A stretch of 64,000 nucleotides of DNA from Haberlea rhodopensis (Eukaryota > Streptophyta > Magnoliopsida > Lamiales > Gesneriaceae): contig CAJQUN010001276.1 in NCBI GenBank assembly GCA_907163345.1, positions 1 through 64,000 on the forward strand, read 5' to 3'. A program made the translations under genes and the position numbers. The notes under the pieces were generated by a model. It ran no database searches. It was given only the letters and a program-made list of their open reading frames with translations, and was not told the origin of the DNA. How positions within the stretch are numbered: the first letter of the stretch is position 1; each line of letters begins with the position of its first letter. Positions 1-11,573 of the stretch are shown piece after piece.

Positions 1-598
1 GGAATTCTATAAGTGGTTACCATTTGTCGAGTATATCATTGCGCATCTTAGCTGTCTTGGAAGGAGGGAAGTGTTTTGATAGGAAGGCTTGAGCCATCCC
101 CTCCCAGTAGTGATCGACCCTGCAGGCAATGAATCAACCAGCTCTTAGCTTTATCATTTAAAGAAAGGGAAGAGTCGTAACCCGATTGCGTCGTCAGTGA
201 CGCCATTGTGCTTGAACGTGTCGCATATCTCCAAAAAGTTGGAGATATGAGCATTAGGATCATCGGTAGGCGATCCTCAGAATTGCACAGAGTGTTGAAT
301 CATCTGAATTATGGCAGGCTTGATCTCGAAGTTATTAGCCTGAATCCTTGGTCTTGTGATGCTAGACATGGTGCCTTGAAAAGATGGTTGTGCATAGTCC
401 ATCATGGACCTTATAATTGGCACTTCATCATTGTGTTGTTCACCATTCCCTCGATTATTCTCAGCCATCTCTCTTGTTTCTTTCCGAAGTCTTCTGCAAG
501 TTCGTTCAATCTCTAAGTCGAGTGGCTCTAATATAGGTCTGTCACTTCGTAGCATGCACTACAAAGACAACTCCCTGCAAAATTCAACACAACAAAGG
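1..598 (-). pseudogene. gag fragment of a truncated Athila-like Ty3 element
   Basis: Minus-strand reading gives the N-terminal part of a plant Ty3 gag. An ATG near 555 starts a 92-residue stretch containing RSMMDYAQPSFQG and ITRPRIQANNFEIKPAII. After a frame change, an NDKAKSW-type capsid motif lies near 263-48. The same protein occurs in the elements with gag at 34991-35586 and 13517-14827, which supports the call. Gag would form the virus-like particle. The frame is broken near 270 and the element runs off the left edge, so pol and the 3' LTR cannot be seen. Confidence 0.8.
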
Positions 599-1634
599 AA
601 CAACAGTGGTGAAATCGTATAAACCGTAATAAAAGTAAAAATTAAAATAAAAAATTATGGCTAAATTATAGTCAACTAATCGCTTTTATTTTAAACAGTA
701 ATTTCTAGCGATTCTACCGCAAGTGCACGGTGTCAAGTTTTAGTATAATGATCTAGAAGTAATGATTGTCGAACCCACGAGGACTAGTAGTAATTACCAA
801 ATTTAACTAGCGTTCTATATTTAACCTGCGAAATTGGTTGAAAGATAAACTAATTTAATCAACTCCAATATTCAACCGCACCACAAAGAATTAAGATAAT
901 AATCAGTAGAGATAATATCGAGACTTCGCTTCACTTGAGTAATCCCCCACAATTACCTACTAGTTCTAATTAAAATTAATGCATCTAAGGTGACAAGTTT
1001 TCCGGTTATATCCAATATACTCTCTCGAGCTATATTAAACCTAACACTGAATTGCAGTAAGTAACTCTCGTTCACTTATTTAACAATTCAATGTTGCATA
1101 CGTTCTAAGAAAACCCCCTAGCCTTCGATTACTAGATATCTATAGCTATCACTCGTGTATTTGACGTCATCTCTCGATCTCGGTCTGAAATCCACGGTTT
1201 ATGTTATTGGTTCCGTTTTACAATATCATCTCTCGATCTCAATTGTAAACTAACTACATTCAAAGAGTAGCCAATCCTTTAAAAGCATTAAAAGCATAAC
1301 ATAAACTCAAAAATAACAATAACTCAATCAAAAACTAGAATTAAAACTGTGGGTTCATACACAAGATTCCCTTGTCTCGATAACAAACTTAGCCTAGCAT
1401 ATTAACGGAAAAACAACGTTTTATAACATCTAACAATATTATAACATTGGAATTCGAAAATAAAAACTAAACAAAAGTTCAGAAATACTAATAAACACTC
1501 GATGTTGAATCGTGCGTCGATCCGTTGTTCCCGTCTCTAGCTGCGTTCCTTTGAATCGTCTTGAATCAATCTTCTCTTCCAAGGGTGGCTGCCTATCCAG
1601 AGGTGAAAGACCCTTCTAATGACCTAAAAACTCC

Positions 1635-1644
1635 AATTTATATG
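1635..1644 (-). promoter_or_regulatory. TATA-like element of the left Athila-like LTR
   Basis: The minus strand reads CATATAAATT. It lies about 85 bp downstream, in transcription direction, of the palindrome cluster at 1728-1938, the same arrangement as in the LTRs at 15000-16526 and 35760-37279. Sequence match only. Confidence 0.4.
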
Positions 1645-1727
1645 TCTCCTCACGAGCCCAAAGAAATCTGGTACCAAAAATAGCCCAAAACTTAATTAAG
1701 GAAGTTTTTAAGTCCGGGACTCTGCAC

Positions 1728-1938
1728 GCGATCGGTCTCTTCGATTGTGGCGATCGATCGCCTTCAGCTTTTTCTCCTCGGCGATCGGTCTCTCGAGATA
1801 GGCGATCGATCGCCTATATGTTCTGCCCCAAGGCGATCGATCGCCTGGTTTGTTGCGATCGATCGCCTATCGCTTGAAAATTCCATGAGCTCTCTGGCTT
1901 CAGGCGATCGATCTCTTGTGATAGGCGATCGATCGCCT
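1728..1938. repeat. CGATCGATCG palindrome cluster in LTR
   Basis: Five copies of CGATCGATCG, mostly extended to GGCGATCGATCGCC, plus three degenerate copies lie in about 210 bp at 25-60 bp spacing. In this LTR the palindrome is extended with GC arms, whereas the other Athila-like LTRs use CT/AG arms. Confidence 0.9.
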
Positions 1939-2171
1939 GTTGCTTGTATCATTTTTTTAAGTCTTTTTCACATCTTTTCCCATGGCTTGCCTCGTCCTGT
2001 CATAGTTCCACCTTCTAGTCCATAAAACGGGGTTTTTCCAGTATTTCTTGCACTTCTACTGGATTCCTGGAAACATAACAAAACACAACCAAAAGTATAA
2101 AATCTTCCAAGAATCACTATAAAAATCGCAAGAAATATATGCAAATATAAGTGTAAAAATGACACTTATCA

Positions 2172-3088
2172 AGTATAGAATTTCTAGTCATAGTTGTGCA
2201 CTATTACTCCTCATGACCCGAGGCGTCATTGAGGTCTTGATAGATAGCCGTGTACTTTTATTTAATGACTGACCACATGCGGGTCATAAAGTTGTTATTT
2301 TGGGTATTCAGTGATGTTGTCAGAGGCCTATGATTGTCGTTGGGGATTCACCAATGGTCTTGATGACCAGGATGTCCTATGTGTTTTTCTGTATATGATT
2401 CAAGGAATCTTTGGCCACAGTGGGTAGTGCTTGTGAAAAATGTGTTTTTTTCATTTACGCATACAAGGAATCATATAACGTGAAACAAATACATAGTTAT
2501 TGAAATCATAAGGGCCTCGATCAACCAATGCTCTTGATTCAATCGGGACATATTGAGTGAAAGGAATGTACTGCACGCTAACTATGGCTGACATGTTCTC
2601 GTACGCTGCTAGTAATTTGTATCTAGGTCTTCATGAAGCGCAAATGCTAGGCGCTACCCACGATCGGTAGGTTGTTGCTGGAATTATATTTCAGCCATTG
2701 TCTATTAATGAGTTTAATTGACAATGGGGCATCAGGGTAAGCCTAAAGAAGTTGTTTGACTTCTAAAATCACAAATGTGATCCTACTACTATGATACACT
2801 TGAGCCTCGTTGGGTCACAATCAACCGGCTGCTGATCTATCGATGAGAATTGAGACTTAAATGTTAAGTACTCAAACTAAGTGATTTAGAAGAGATGAAT
2901 TTAATTTTTGAAAGCTCCTCAATTTGGTGGAGTTTCTATATTTAAAATTGTTTCATTTATAGAAAGTTATAAAATTAAATCGTTTGATATATTTATGTCT
3001 CATAATTATGTACATGATAGTACATCAAGTTGTTCAATTAGATTGAGTTATTTGGATTATGAGTTTGTAATTTTGTGTTGGCTTTTGG
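2172..3088. other. unassigned sequence
   Basis: No convincing coding frame, terminal repeat or RNA gene. It lies between the outer end of the left LTR and the polypurine tract of the copia LTR at 3102, so it may be the decayed interior of that copia element. No gag-pol motif was recognised. Confidence 0.4.
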
Positions 3089-3486
3089 GCAAGTGGGAGA
3101 TTGTTAGCATAAATACCCAGCAAGCCAAACGTTGTCTAATGGGCTTTATGGACTCTAGCCCAATTATCTAACTCATTACTACTATCAATATAACATCATG
3201 ATTAGGGTTAGAAGAATTTCACTCAATACATCCACTCTCATAGAAACGCTAACACCAAACTAGCACTGGTGCGGGCTTGTAGATCTGGTCAGGTTGGTTG
3301 GACTCGAGGGTGACCGCTATCAGATTCACATCGATGAACGGTAATTCCTTTTTCGTGCATTTATATTTGATATTCTTGCATGATAATATATGAAGCATGC
3401 GCGATCGATCCGTCTATGTGTCAGATCTGTTTATTGTATTATTTTCGCTGCGTTTGGATCTGGCGCCGGGGTACGGAAACCCAACA
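3089..3486 (+). mobile_element. Ty1/copia 3' LTR with adjoining polypurine tract
   Basis: The purine run AAGTGGGAGA (3091-3100) is followed by TGTTAGCATAAATACCC at 3102 and ends ..CCCAACA at 3486. This is the usual polypurine tract plus TG..CA layout of a plant copia 3' LTR, about 385 bp long. The downstream flank has no primer-binding site, consistent with a 3' rather than a 5' LTR. The 5' half of the element is not recognisable. Confidence 0.5.
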
Positions 3487-4020
3487 AATTCCTCCAGCAC
3501 TTTATCTCAAAATCGAAGGCTGTTATAACTATATGATCAAACATTTTGTTATTTTACCAAAAAACTATAATTAATGGTAACTGCACAACTCAAATCTTTT
3601 TAAACTGTATAACAGCCAAACAACATGTTTCGATAATTCTCCAAAGAAGAGCAATTATTACACTCCAACAGTAACTGTTTGCATAATTTTGTAAGATTTC
3701 AGGAAAATCAAGATAGCTTCTTTTCATTTTTGTTTCAAATGACATCGAAATTTTTAACACACTTTAAAATAATCATAACCATAATCATAATTAAAAACCC
3801 CAACTCTCTTTTGTGTAACTTGAGTTATATTATCTTATCACACAAACTAAGCGGTGCGTGAACATACAAAATTGTTCATGGTGGAACATCATACATTAAA
3901 AAAAAAGAACATTTTTTCTTTTTAAAAAAAAGCCATAATCACGCCTTACTTTTGGCATTAATTTAGGTGCTTATTGCTTTTTAGGAAACCTAGGCACCGA
4001 TATTCTCAATTCCAGACCCA
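3487..4020. other. AT-rich flank, nothing recognised
   Basis: No coding frame with family resemblance, no terminal repeats and no RNA gene seen. Confidence 0.4.
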
Positions 4021-4162
4021 GACGAAGCCTCTACGTGGTCGACATTACCCCATATATTCATTTTCAGTATGAAAAATTCTCAATATGTAATGACGAAGCC
4101 TCTACGTGGTCGACCCTAACCCATATATTCAATTTTTTAGTACGAAAGTTCTCAATATGCAA
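4021..4162. repeat. tandem duplication of about 71 bp
   Basis: Two adjacent copies begin gacgaagcctctacgtggtc (4021 and 4093). They run through catatattca and end ctcaatatg, with small differences between copies. Confidence 0.8.
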
Positions 4163-4311
4163 TTTCTAAAACAAGTTATTTTATAGTTTCAGGAAAAAAA
4201 ATAAAAAGAGAGCAAGTTATTTATCAAGGACTTCAATAGTTCAATATTGTTTCTTTGCTTTTTCAATAATTAAATGTTATGACATTCATAAACACTAGTT
4301 AGCTAGTAATA

Positions 4312-4427
4312 CATATATAAAATATCGCACACTGTCTGACATTAGAGCTGTTAAAATGAGTAGGCTGGTATATATATAAAACATTGCACATTGTCTGATA
4401 TTAGTGCTGTCAAAATGGGCAAAGCTC
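4312..4427. repeat. tandem duplication of about 58 bp
   Basis: The copies at 4312-4369 and 4370-4427 share tatataaaa, gcacattgtctgatatta and gctgtcaaaatg with scattered changes. The second copy leads into the GC-rich segment that follows. Confidence 0.65.
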
Positions 4428-4625
4428 AACCTGACCAGCCAAATAGACGGTTGTGCCAGCATTTTTTAGGCCCGCGTTCAGGTTGGCCCAAACGGGCCAT
4501 GTTTGGGTTGGGTTGGATTGGGGTTTAACCAAGCGCCTGGATGCTGGCCCAAACGACCTGGTGCTGGTTCGGCAGGCCAGCCCGTTTGGGTCGAGCTGGC
4601 ACGTTTTCATAGCTTTATCTGGCAT
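4405..4625. mobile_element. possible non-autonomous DNA transposon fragment
   Basis: A GC-rich island (gggcc, ggcccaaacg and gcccgtttgggtcgag words) in AT-rich DNA opens with gctgtcaaaatgggc. In plants this start is common in short non-autonomous elements. No matching inverted end or target duplication was found, so the assignment is weak. Confidence 0.25.
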
Positions 4626-4889
4626 AGTAAATCATTTTAAAAAAAAACATTTATTGCAATTTTTTTTAACTTAATTTAACTATGGCGAATCAAAATTGAA
4701 TTACAATAATTTTTTAATAAAGTTGATTTATAACTTGGTGAGACAAAATAAATAGATAGTAGAATACGATGAGCATTATTAAAATTTTATTTTTGATGTT
4801 ACTATTGTTTGTATAAATTATATTTCATTATTAAATAAAAATAAAATATATATCCCATATATTTTATAATACAATAAAAAAACTATGAC

Positions 4890-4918
4890 TATATAATATA
4901 TATATATATATATATATC

Positions 4919-4950
<32 letters not shown>

Positions 4951-4975
4951 ATACTATATATATCTATATATATGA
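4890..4975. repeat. AT microsatellite
   Basis: Nearly pure (AT)n with a few interruptions (ctatata). Confidence 0.9.
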
Positions 4976-5157
4976 ATTTTTTATATTTTGACTAATTGAA
5001 TCTTCATTAACATACTTTTGGTGTCAAATTATTTTCTAGAAGTGCTTAAATAGAAAGATTCACACTCTAGTGAGTAATTTATAACATATTATAAGATATG
5101 AACTATGTGTTTATACTCTACTTTATGTTAAATATATTCTATTTTATGAATAAAATC

Positions 5158-5507
5158 TGTCAGGATCAGGTGCTTATCACTTTTAGCTAAAAGTTATAAC
5201 GTTTAGCAAGGTGGTAAGCGCTTCATCCTGACAATTGGTATCAGAGCCATGTCATGTATTCGAGCCCATCCAAAATTAATTAATGGGGATTATTCTAGGG
5301 GGGTAGTTGGGAATTGTGTACTCGTAGGCAAAGTGCTTCTCACCATCTATGACCTAACAAACTCGATTCATTGGCAACCACGGTGTGCAACCCCTCATGC
5401 CTACATGTCGCTTAGTATGGGGCTTGTGCTGCCATTGTAAGGAAATAAAATTGTGTATCTGCTATCAACTACAGCTTTAGTAAAGTGGTAAGCGCTTGAT
5501 CCTAACA
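5158..5507 (+). mobile_element. degenerate TRIM remnant
   Basis: Structure resembles the intact TRIM at 50473-50824. An LTR-like end (ggtggtaagcgcttcatcctgaca, 5210-5233) precedes the primer-binding site TTGGTATCAGAGCCA (5236-5250) and a B-box-like GTATTCGAGCCC (5257-5268). A purine tract (ggggattattctagggggg) and a second LTR end (gtggtaagcgcttgatcctaaca, to 5507) follow. The first LTR is only about 76 bp and is itself an imperfect palindrome, since tgtcaggat.. at 5158 mirrors ..atcctgaca at 5233. It is therefore rearranged. Confidence 0.5.
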
Positions 5508-7551
5508 AAATCATTATAATTTTTTTTACATAAGATGTAGTTTAAATAATAATAGTAATTTAGCCATATATTTTTGAACTTATATATGATGTGTATAATT
5601 TTAGTTTCTTTGTATAAATAACAAATCTAATACTCCAAGTTATTTTTGAAGATTCAAATGAAACATCTATGTACTTATCCATAATAATACCCAAAATTAT
5701 TTTCCAATCTCTTTTCACTAACATTTTTTTGCTTTCTCCGACTTGATTTGTTTATTTTTTTTACATACTTTTTCCCTATAATTAATTACGTTATAATTTA
5801 AAGTCCAATTTTAAAATAAGATATTATTGCTCGTATGTAACTAGAATCATTTCCACTAGTGGGTACATTGTTATATGATTTGATCTTCTTGATTGTTGCA
5901 TATCTAAAGGTATTTGCTAGTCAAATGCTTAAAATTAAGCCCCACTATCAACTTTGCTATTGGTAATCAAACCCTATGCCACGATTAAAGTACGGAAAAG
6001 AAATCCTCACCCTTACCTACTCCAAATTCTAGCCCAAGATAACTCTCTAATAGGACTTAAAAATAGTCGAGAAGGGAAAATAAAAGCATTTTTTTTTTCT
6101 TTTTTTTCAATTATTTTTAATACATTATGTGGCAAATTTTAATTATCCTTTAACTTGAAGAGTGATCGAAACTTGATATTGGAGATGTTGTACGGTTTAA
6201 AAGATTTGAATAGCAATGGTATCACAAACTATATCTTTTTCATAAACTGACAAATACCCAATTTTATAATCGGTAACAACGACAAAATTATATATTTGAT
6301 TCCTATCTACAATTATTGGAAGAAGATTGTTTGGAAGTATATCGTATAACCATATTATCACATTTACATATAAGCTTAAAAGGTGGGAAATCTTTCAACA
6401 ACTAAAGTGTCACACTTTATGGAGAATATGATTAATACTTAACCATTACTTAACGATAAAACAATTATAATACATGGACGATATACGAGGTAACTATGTG
6501 GCATTCCAAGGTTCCTTCATTCAATATTATTATCATATTAAAATAAATCTTACAAACCCTATTAAATCTATCAATTAGCTCACACACAGAGACAAAAAAT
6601 TAAAAAGACGTGTTTCCCTTTCTTCTGTAAACTACCAAAGACCTTTCGCCGCACATGGTTTGCACTAAAGAAATTTCTGATTTTTTTAATAGAGGGTCTT
6701 TATATTTTTATATTTTCAATAATTTGATTATTTTTGTAACACGTTTCGATCAATGGTACTGACAGCAAATGTTTTTGGACATTAATCTGATGGTTGGAAT
6801 GATCTTTCAGGTGTCCTACATCCGAAGACAGCGCTGTAAAAATTCTGTCTTCTTTTGAGAGTTGAGTGTGAATTCGCATCCTCCAATGGTTGTCCCTTGC
6901 GCTCTCTGTTATAAAGTAAATCTCTTCAATTTTCATCGAGTGGATGCTATTGGCCGTATACGGAAATATTTTTATTTTTTACTCGCAGGGTAGTCACCCT
7001 CCCAATTTGGCAGGAGCGGCTTTGTCTTAGGCCATCTTTCACTCATATTTTAGTATTTTTTATATATATCAATTATTATATTACGAAAATAAAAACTCAA
7101 ATCCATAATTAAGTTAACTTTTAATATTGTACTTTAATATTCATCAAAAAATTTAGTTTTGGTTACATGTCTTTGTTTCATTTATTTATCGTGCATTTTG
7201 AATATTGTGAAGATATTGTTTAAGTTAGATTTTCTCTTTTATTATTTGGATTACAAGAATTTGCAGCGACCAAAATTGTATGCTGCAAATCAAGTATTTG
7301 ACATAGCATAGAGCCCTATAAATAAAGAGAACATTGTGAAGTTAGTACACTTCTCGTTTAATAACGTCTTTCAAGATCTTGTATATGTATTTATTCAGTG
7401 GAACAGTATTAGCTTATGAGATATGTATGCTTGGTAAGACCTCGTTTTTGCACTTTGTCTAAGATCTTCGAAAAATTTGAGTCGCACGTGCATTTTGGGA
7501 AAGAAAACTAATGTTCGAGTTTTAAATAGTTTTAAAAATACTCCCCTCCAC

Positions 7552-7555
<4 letters not shown>
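5508..7555. other. AT-rich intergenic sequence
   Basis: No gene, RNA gene or bounded element recognised. A TATA-like ccctataaataaag lies near 7311, but no reading frame follows that I can support. Confidence 0.4.

Positions 7556-7604
<49 letters not shown>
7556..7604. repeat. TA microsatellite
   Basis: Uninterrupted (TA)n of about 49 bp. Confidence 0.95.
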
Positions 7605-7608
<4 letters not shown>

Positions 7609-10363
7609 GGAGGAGTCTTATCTTCTCTGAATATAATTCAAATCCACGTTTGGATAGATGCACTTGAAAATTTGAATTTGTACTCTTATTATATTATATT
7701 ATGTATGTGTATCAAATTTAAGGTAAATTACGTAGAATATTAATATTTGAAAAAACATTCAAAAACTTTTAGACTAATTAAATATATTCTCAAAAAAATA
7801 TTTTTTTAACAAAAGTAGTCTCGCATGAATGTGTTTATGAAATATAGTCCACATTAAATTATATTTTTAACATAAATAGTCTCAAGCATTATTAAGGGTT
7901 TAATGATCACTTTGTTACAAAATTATTTCAATGGGATTATATCCGATACAAAACATTTTGTGAGCTTTTTTTGTTAAAAAAAATAGTTTCTTTTGAACTA
8001 TATTTAATTACTCCTAAAAGTTTCGAACTAATAATGCAAATCTCATATTTTAACCATTTTTGTAATTTCCTCCAAATATTAATTTTGAGCTATTATTGCA
8101 AATCTCTTATCCTATGGGACGAACATGAAAACACAAATAGGAAGTGTGAAATTGAAATCAACAAAATTTGGCGGCAAATGAAGGTTTTTTCCCTAAACAT
8201 TAGATGTCTAAAATGTGAAGGTTTGTATGAAGATTTTAAGTTTGATGAGAGCGATTATCAAAGGTTAATTTTTTCTAAGCTATTGTTATTAATTAAATAC
8301 TTGAGTTATGAGTATATATCTTGTGATTTAAGTTTTAAATACACAAAATAAAGGGAAATACAAAGGAAAATAAGGCAAAGAAAAATTTAAAACTATTTTA
8401 AATATGTATACACGAAGCTTGAGATTTTTTATTCATTTCGATAACAACGCCGCTCTGCAACATTGAGTTGGCTCGTTCTTTTTTTCAGTAAGGTAAATTT
8501 ATAACAGGAGTATTGGGGTGCTCAAACCCGAAATTGGTACCACTTCTCTTCGACGTAATCCAATGCCTTCTCCTTGTTATATTTGGGGTGTTCACACTAT
8601 AAATGTATTGTAACGAAAACACAAAAAGGCTAGAAAAATTCAGGGACCAAAATCTTATCAATTTGGAAAAAAATAGCTTCAATAATTTAATTTTTTTAAA
8701 AAGGTGAAATGACAATTTTGATCTTAAATCGAAAGCCAAATCGCTTTAAACTGAAAATTATTTGCATCATTTATAGATATAATATTTGTTTCATATAAAT
8801 TATTATACAACAAAAATAATTATAATTATATTTAAAAATTTATTTAGTAGAATCTTATTGGATCTATCACAGAATAATAAATCAATTTGATCATGAAATA
8901 CTGAGCCTATTAGGAAATTGGAGCCAGTCCAATTTATTAACGATGATAGTCCAGTGAGCTTTGGAAAGGAATATGATGGGTTGAGTTAAATCTTATTTGA
9001 GGCCAAATTAAATTTTAATTTGGGCCTGTTTTGGCTGAAGGGCATCATGGCCTAGTTTAATATAAAACACCATACTTGCCCAATGATTAAACTTTATAAA
9101 CTTAAAACAGACTAGCGATTTTTGGCACGCAATGCGTACACATATAATTTTATGTAAACTTTTTAAAAAATATATGGTATAAAATTACAATATAATATGT
9201 AATTACAAATATTATGTAATATTATAATATTGTAATTGACAATATTATTAAGGGTATTACATACATTTTAAGAATATATTATATTAGGATAAATTGAAAT
9301 TATTAAAAGTTTCATGGATATTTCAGTCATTTGCATGTTGGCCTACTATTTGTGATTGATAAAAGATTTAGCGGCATTTTAGTAATTGCATGGTCATATC
9401 AAGATGCCAAGTAGTTTCTCTAGCATGCTCACTCTTTATAATATAAACTTAAAACGGATATTGTTCAACTTGGAGCGCCGCAACGATTATTGGTGGATGA
9501 TTTTTTTTAGAAAAATTAAGGGGAAACATAATGTTCTAAAGAAAAAATCTAAAAAAAACTATTTTTTTTTGGGGTGTGGCACCCCCTCCCTACACCCCCC
9601 CTTATCATTAACGGGTATGATGGCGAAACATGTTGTCATTATGTGTTGTCATCCTACCCCGTAAGAATGATACCCTCAATGAACGACTTGAGCTTAAGCT
9701 TTATAATTCCAATTTCACTGTCTAATTTGTCAAAGGATTTCTGCACTTCTAAGACAATTTAAAAGAAGGTCAAACATTTGTTCTAGAGAAGAATCTCTCT
9801 CTGTCAAGGGTTTTGGCACTTCTAGTAGATGTAAGCATGTCATGCAATGACAAGACTGTACTATGCTTAAAAGCATTTGTATGTGAAACAATTATATATT
9901 CCTTGGATGGAGCGCTTCAACCTTTTCTGCTGTGTATCTGGTGTCCACATACTGACACACAGAGGGGGATCCACGATTGGGCAAGGAGGATTTGTTTGAC
10001 GGTGCCTTTAAAGGTAGTGTCTTTATGAGCATCATCGCCATTCATTTGGAATCTTTTTTTAAAAAGGAAAAAAAGATTTCACGTGGATGGTTGATGATGC
10101 CCTTGAGAGCAGTGCCATTCAGGGCAGCAACAATGTTTCTGACAAGGAAGGTCAAGCGCATCCTTTGCAAAAAAAAATTTTGTTACCTAAAAAAAATTTG
10201 CAAATTAAAATTTACCCCTAAAAAATTAGGGTTTTTTTGGGGAAAATTACAATTTGTGCCCCTAAAATATTTTTTGTTCCATTTTTATTTTAATGTCTTT
10301 TACCCTCTCTACAAAATTGCTGCGTGCGTTACATACCTTATTTCATCGTATTTTCTCTTTCAG
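7605..10363. other. AT-rich sequence, possible decayed gene flank
   Basis: No confident features. Open frames here are low-complexity or lack recognisable motifs. The stretch 9950-10170 is less AT-rich and may contain exon debris belonging with the exon-like segment at 10364, but I cannot define boundaries. Confidence 0.35.
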
Positions 10364-10608
10364 ATGTGGACAAACTTAAATATTGTGTGGGCATTCAATT
10401 TGATATTGAAGAAGTTCTATATTATTTGTTGGAAGCACGGGCACCATATGAGATTAGTACTTGTGAGCTTTTACAATAATTTTATGGTGACAAAATAAGG
10501 CAACTTATGCCAGTGTGTTTCTATCAGAGAAATGCTGTCAGGAAAACAACAAAACTGACCGAAGTGTCTGTAAGTGACAAACTAGAGGAGTTCCCCGCGT
10601 CTAAACAG
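10364..10608 (+). pseudogene. exon-like fragment of an unrecognised plant gene
   Basis: A pyrimidine tract and acceptor (ttttctctttcag) precede 245 bp that read in one frame except for a TAA at 10477, ending at a donor (ctaaacag|gtaatc). The translation starts VDKLKYCVGIQFDIEEVLYY and after the stop continues FYGDKIRQLMPVCFYQRNAV. It ends LEEFPASKQ at the donor. Continuity of frame on both sides of a single stop, plus good splice sites, suggests a real exon with a nonsense change. I do not recognise the family. A foldback MITE begins 25 bp downstream. Confidence 0.35.
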
Positions 10609-10623
10609 GTAATCTTTTTGTGT

Positions 10624-11048
10624 TTGCCTCCCGAGCTAGCGACGGATTACACCATATGATTTTTAAATAGATAGATTATCTTTTTGTGGTTTGAAAATAT
10701 GCATTTCACCCATTATGATTTTACAAATAGGCAGATTACCCCCTTTCGATTTTAAAATAAACATTTTACCTCTCGTGGTTTTGAAAATAAGCATTTTACC
10801 ATCTTGTGGTTTGCAAAAAAATGACATCCATTGTAGGGGTATTTTGCACCTATTTACAAACCATAAAAGAGTAAAGTGCCTATTTTCAAAATCCAAGGGG
10901 GATAAAATGCTTATTTTCAAATCACAGGGAGGTAATATGCATATTTTCAAAACCACGGAAGGTAAAATACATATTTTCAAACCACTGAGAGATAATCTGT
11001 ATCTTTTCAAAACAAGATGAGGTAATCTGCCATTAGCCCTTGCCTCCC
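10624..11048. mobile_element. Mutator-like foldback MITE with 9-bp target duplication
   Basis: The element spans 10633-11039, flanked on both sides by TTGCCTCCC (10624-10632 and 11040-11048). Its ends match as inverted repeats of the form GRGCTARYGRCRGATTAC. Each arm is a tandem array of about six degenerate ~30-bp units (consensus near GCATTTTACCTCNNGTGG then TTTTGAAAATA), inverted in the other arm around a centre near 10830. A 9-bp duplication is typical of Mutator-like elements. It has no coding capacity; the open frames on both strands come from the repeat. Confidence 0.8.
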
Positions 11049-11295
11049 TCTCCCTTTCACACAACAGAAATTACCAATTCTGAAACTGCTTGCTTCTGCA
11101 ACCGTGTTTCATAGAACTCCACAATTTGCACTGGCAAAGAAAAAAAACGAAAAAAAGGCCATAAGAATCAATGTTATATTTGTACACCACATATGGACCC
11201 TTAGAATTGGTTGCATCCTGAACTTTGCATACAATGGTAGTCATTAGTCTTCTTAATTGTGCTCATGACATTTGTGGCTCATGGCTGTGTAAAGG

Positions 11296-11391
11296 GATGA
11301 TCTTATCAAATCTTGTTGTAGATAATATCAAATCTCATAAATATGGTGAAAGATATATTCTCTGTGATATACTACATCTTGTAATATTCTG
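11296..11391 (+). mobile_element. 5' LTR fragment of a gutted copia element
   Basis: The words agataatatcaaatctcata and gtgatatactacatcttgtaa recur at 45314-45378 just past the RNase H end of the same element, as expected for a pair of LTR remnants. It joins reverse-transcriptase sequence directly at 11392, so gag, integrase and most of RT are deleted. Confidence 0.6.
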
Positions 11392-11573
11392 AACGATAAC
11401 TTCGTTGTCAAGGATCTTGGCACACTCACTTTTCTTGGCATTGAGGTAGCAAAGTGCAAGGAAGACCTTTTCTTATCCCAGCAATCGTACACCGTGGACT
11501 TATTACGACGACATTGAAATGGACAGTGCAAAGTTGTTAGGTACTCCCATGACTACCACTCCGCCTACATCAT
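11392..11573 (+). pseudogene. Ty1/copia reverse transcriptase fragment
   Basis: Reads NDNFVVKDLGTLTFFLGIEV, then LFLSQQSYTVDLLRRHE and KLLGTPMTTTPPTS. This matches the copia RT block usually written KDLG..L.YFLGIEVA. The frame is cut at 11573 by the chromovirus LTR and resumes at 44650 as SKFVIATEFQQSIGGLQYF, so the two pieces flank one insertion. Confidence 0.85.

Larger units (their letters stand above)
679..2171 (-). mobile_element. 5' LTR of the left-edge Athila-like element
   Basis: The segment aligns by eye with the LTRs at 15000-16526, 22519-24005 and 35760-37279. It shares the inner-end block near 690-760, the repeated ctctcgatct words, and the outer terminus, which reads TGATAAGTGTC on the minus strand. 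The inner end lacks the TG dinucleotide and the whole tRNA-Asp primer-binding site seen beside the other copies. The sequence runs straight from the gag leader (ctaat) into cgcttttattt, so this copy could not prime reverse transcription. Confidence 0.8.

Noticed and set aside
7971..8351. 126-residue plus-strand frame
   Set aside because: AT-rich, Phe/Leu/Ile/Tyr-rich composition expected by chance; no start context, splice or homology clue.
10663..11064. Open frames of 109 and 133 residues on opposite strands
   Set aside because: Both come from the 30-bp units of the foldback MITE; no protein family resemblance.
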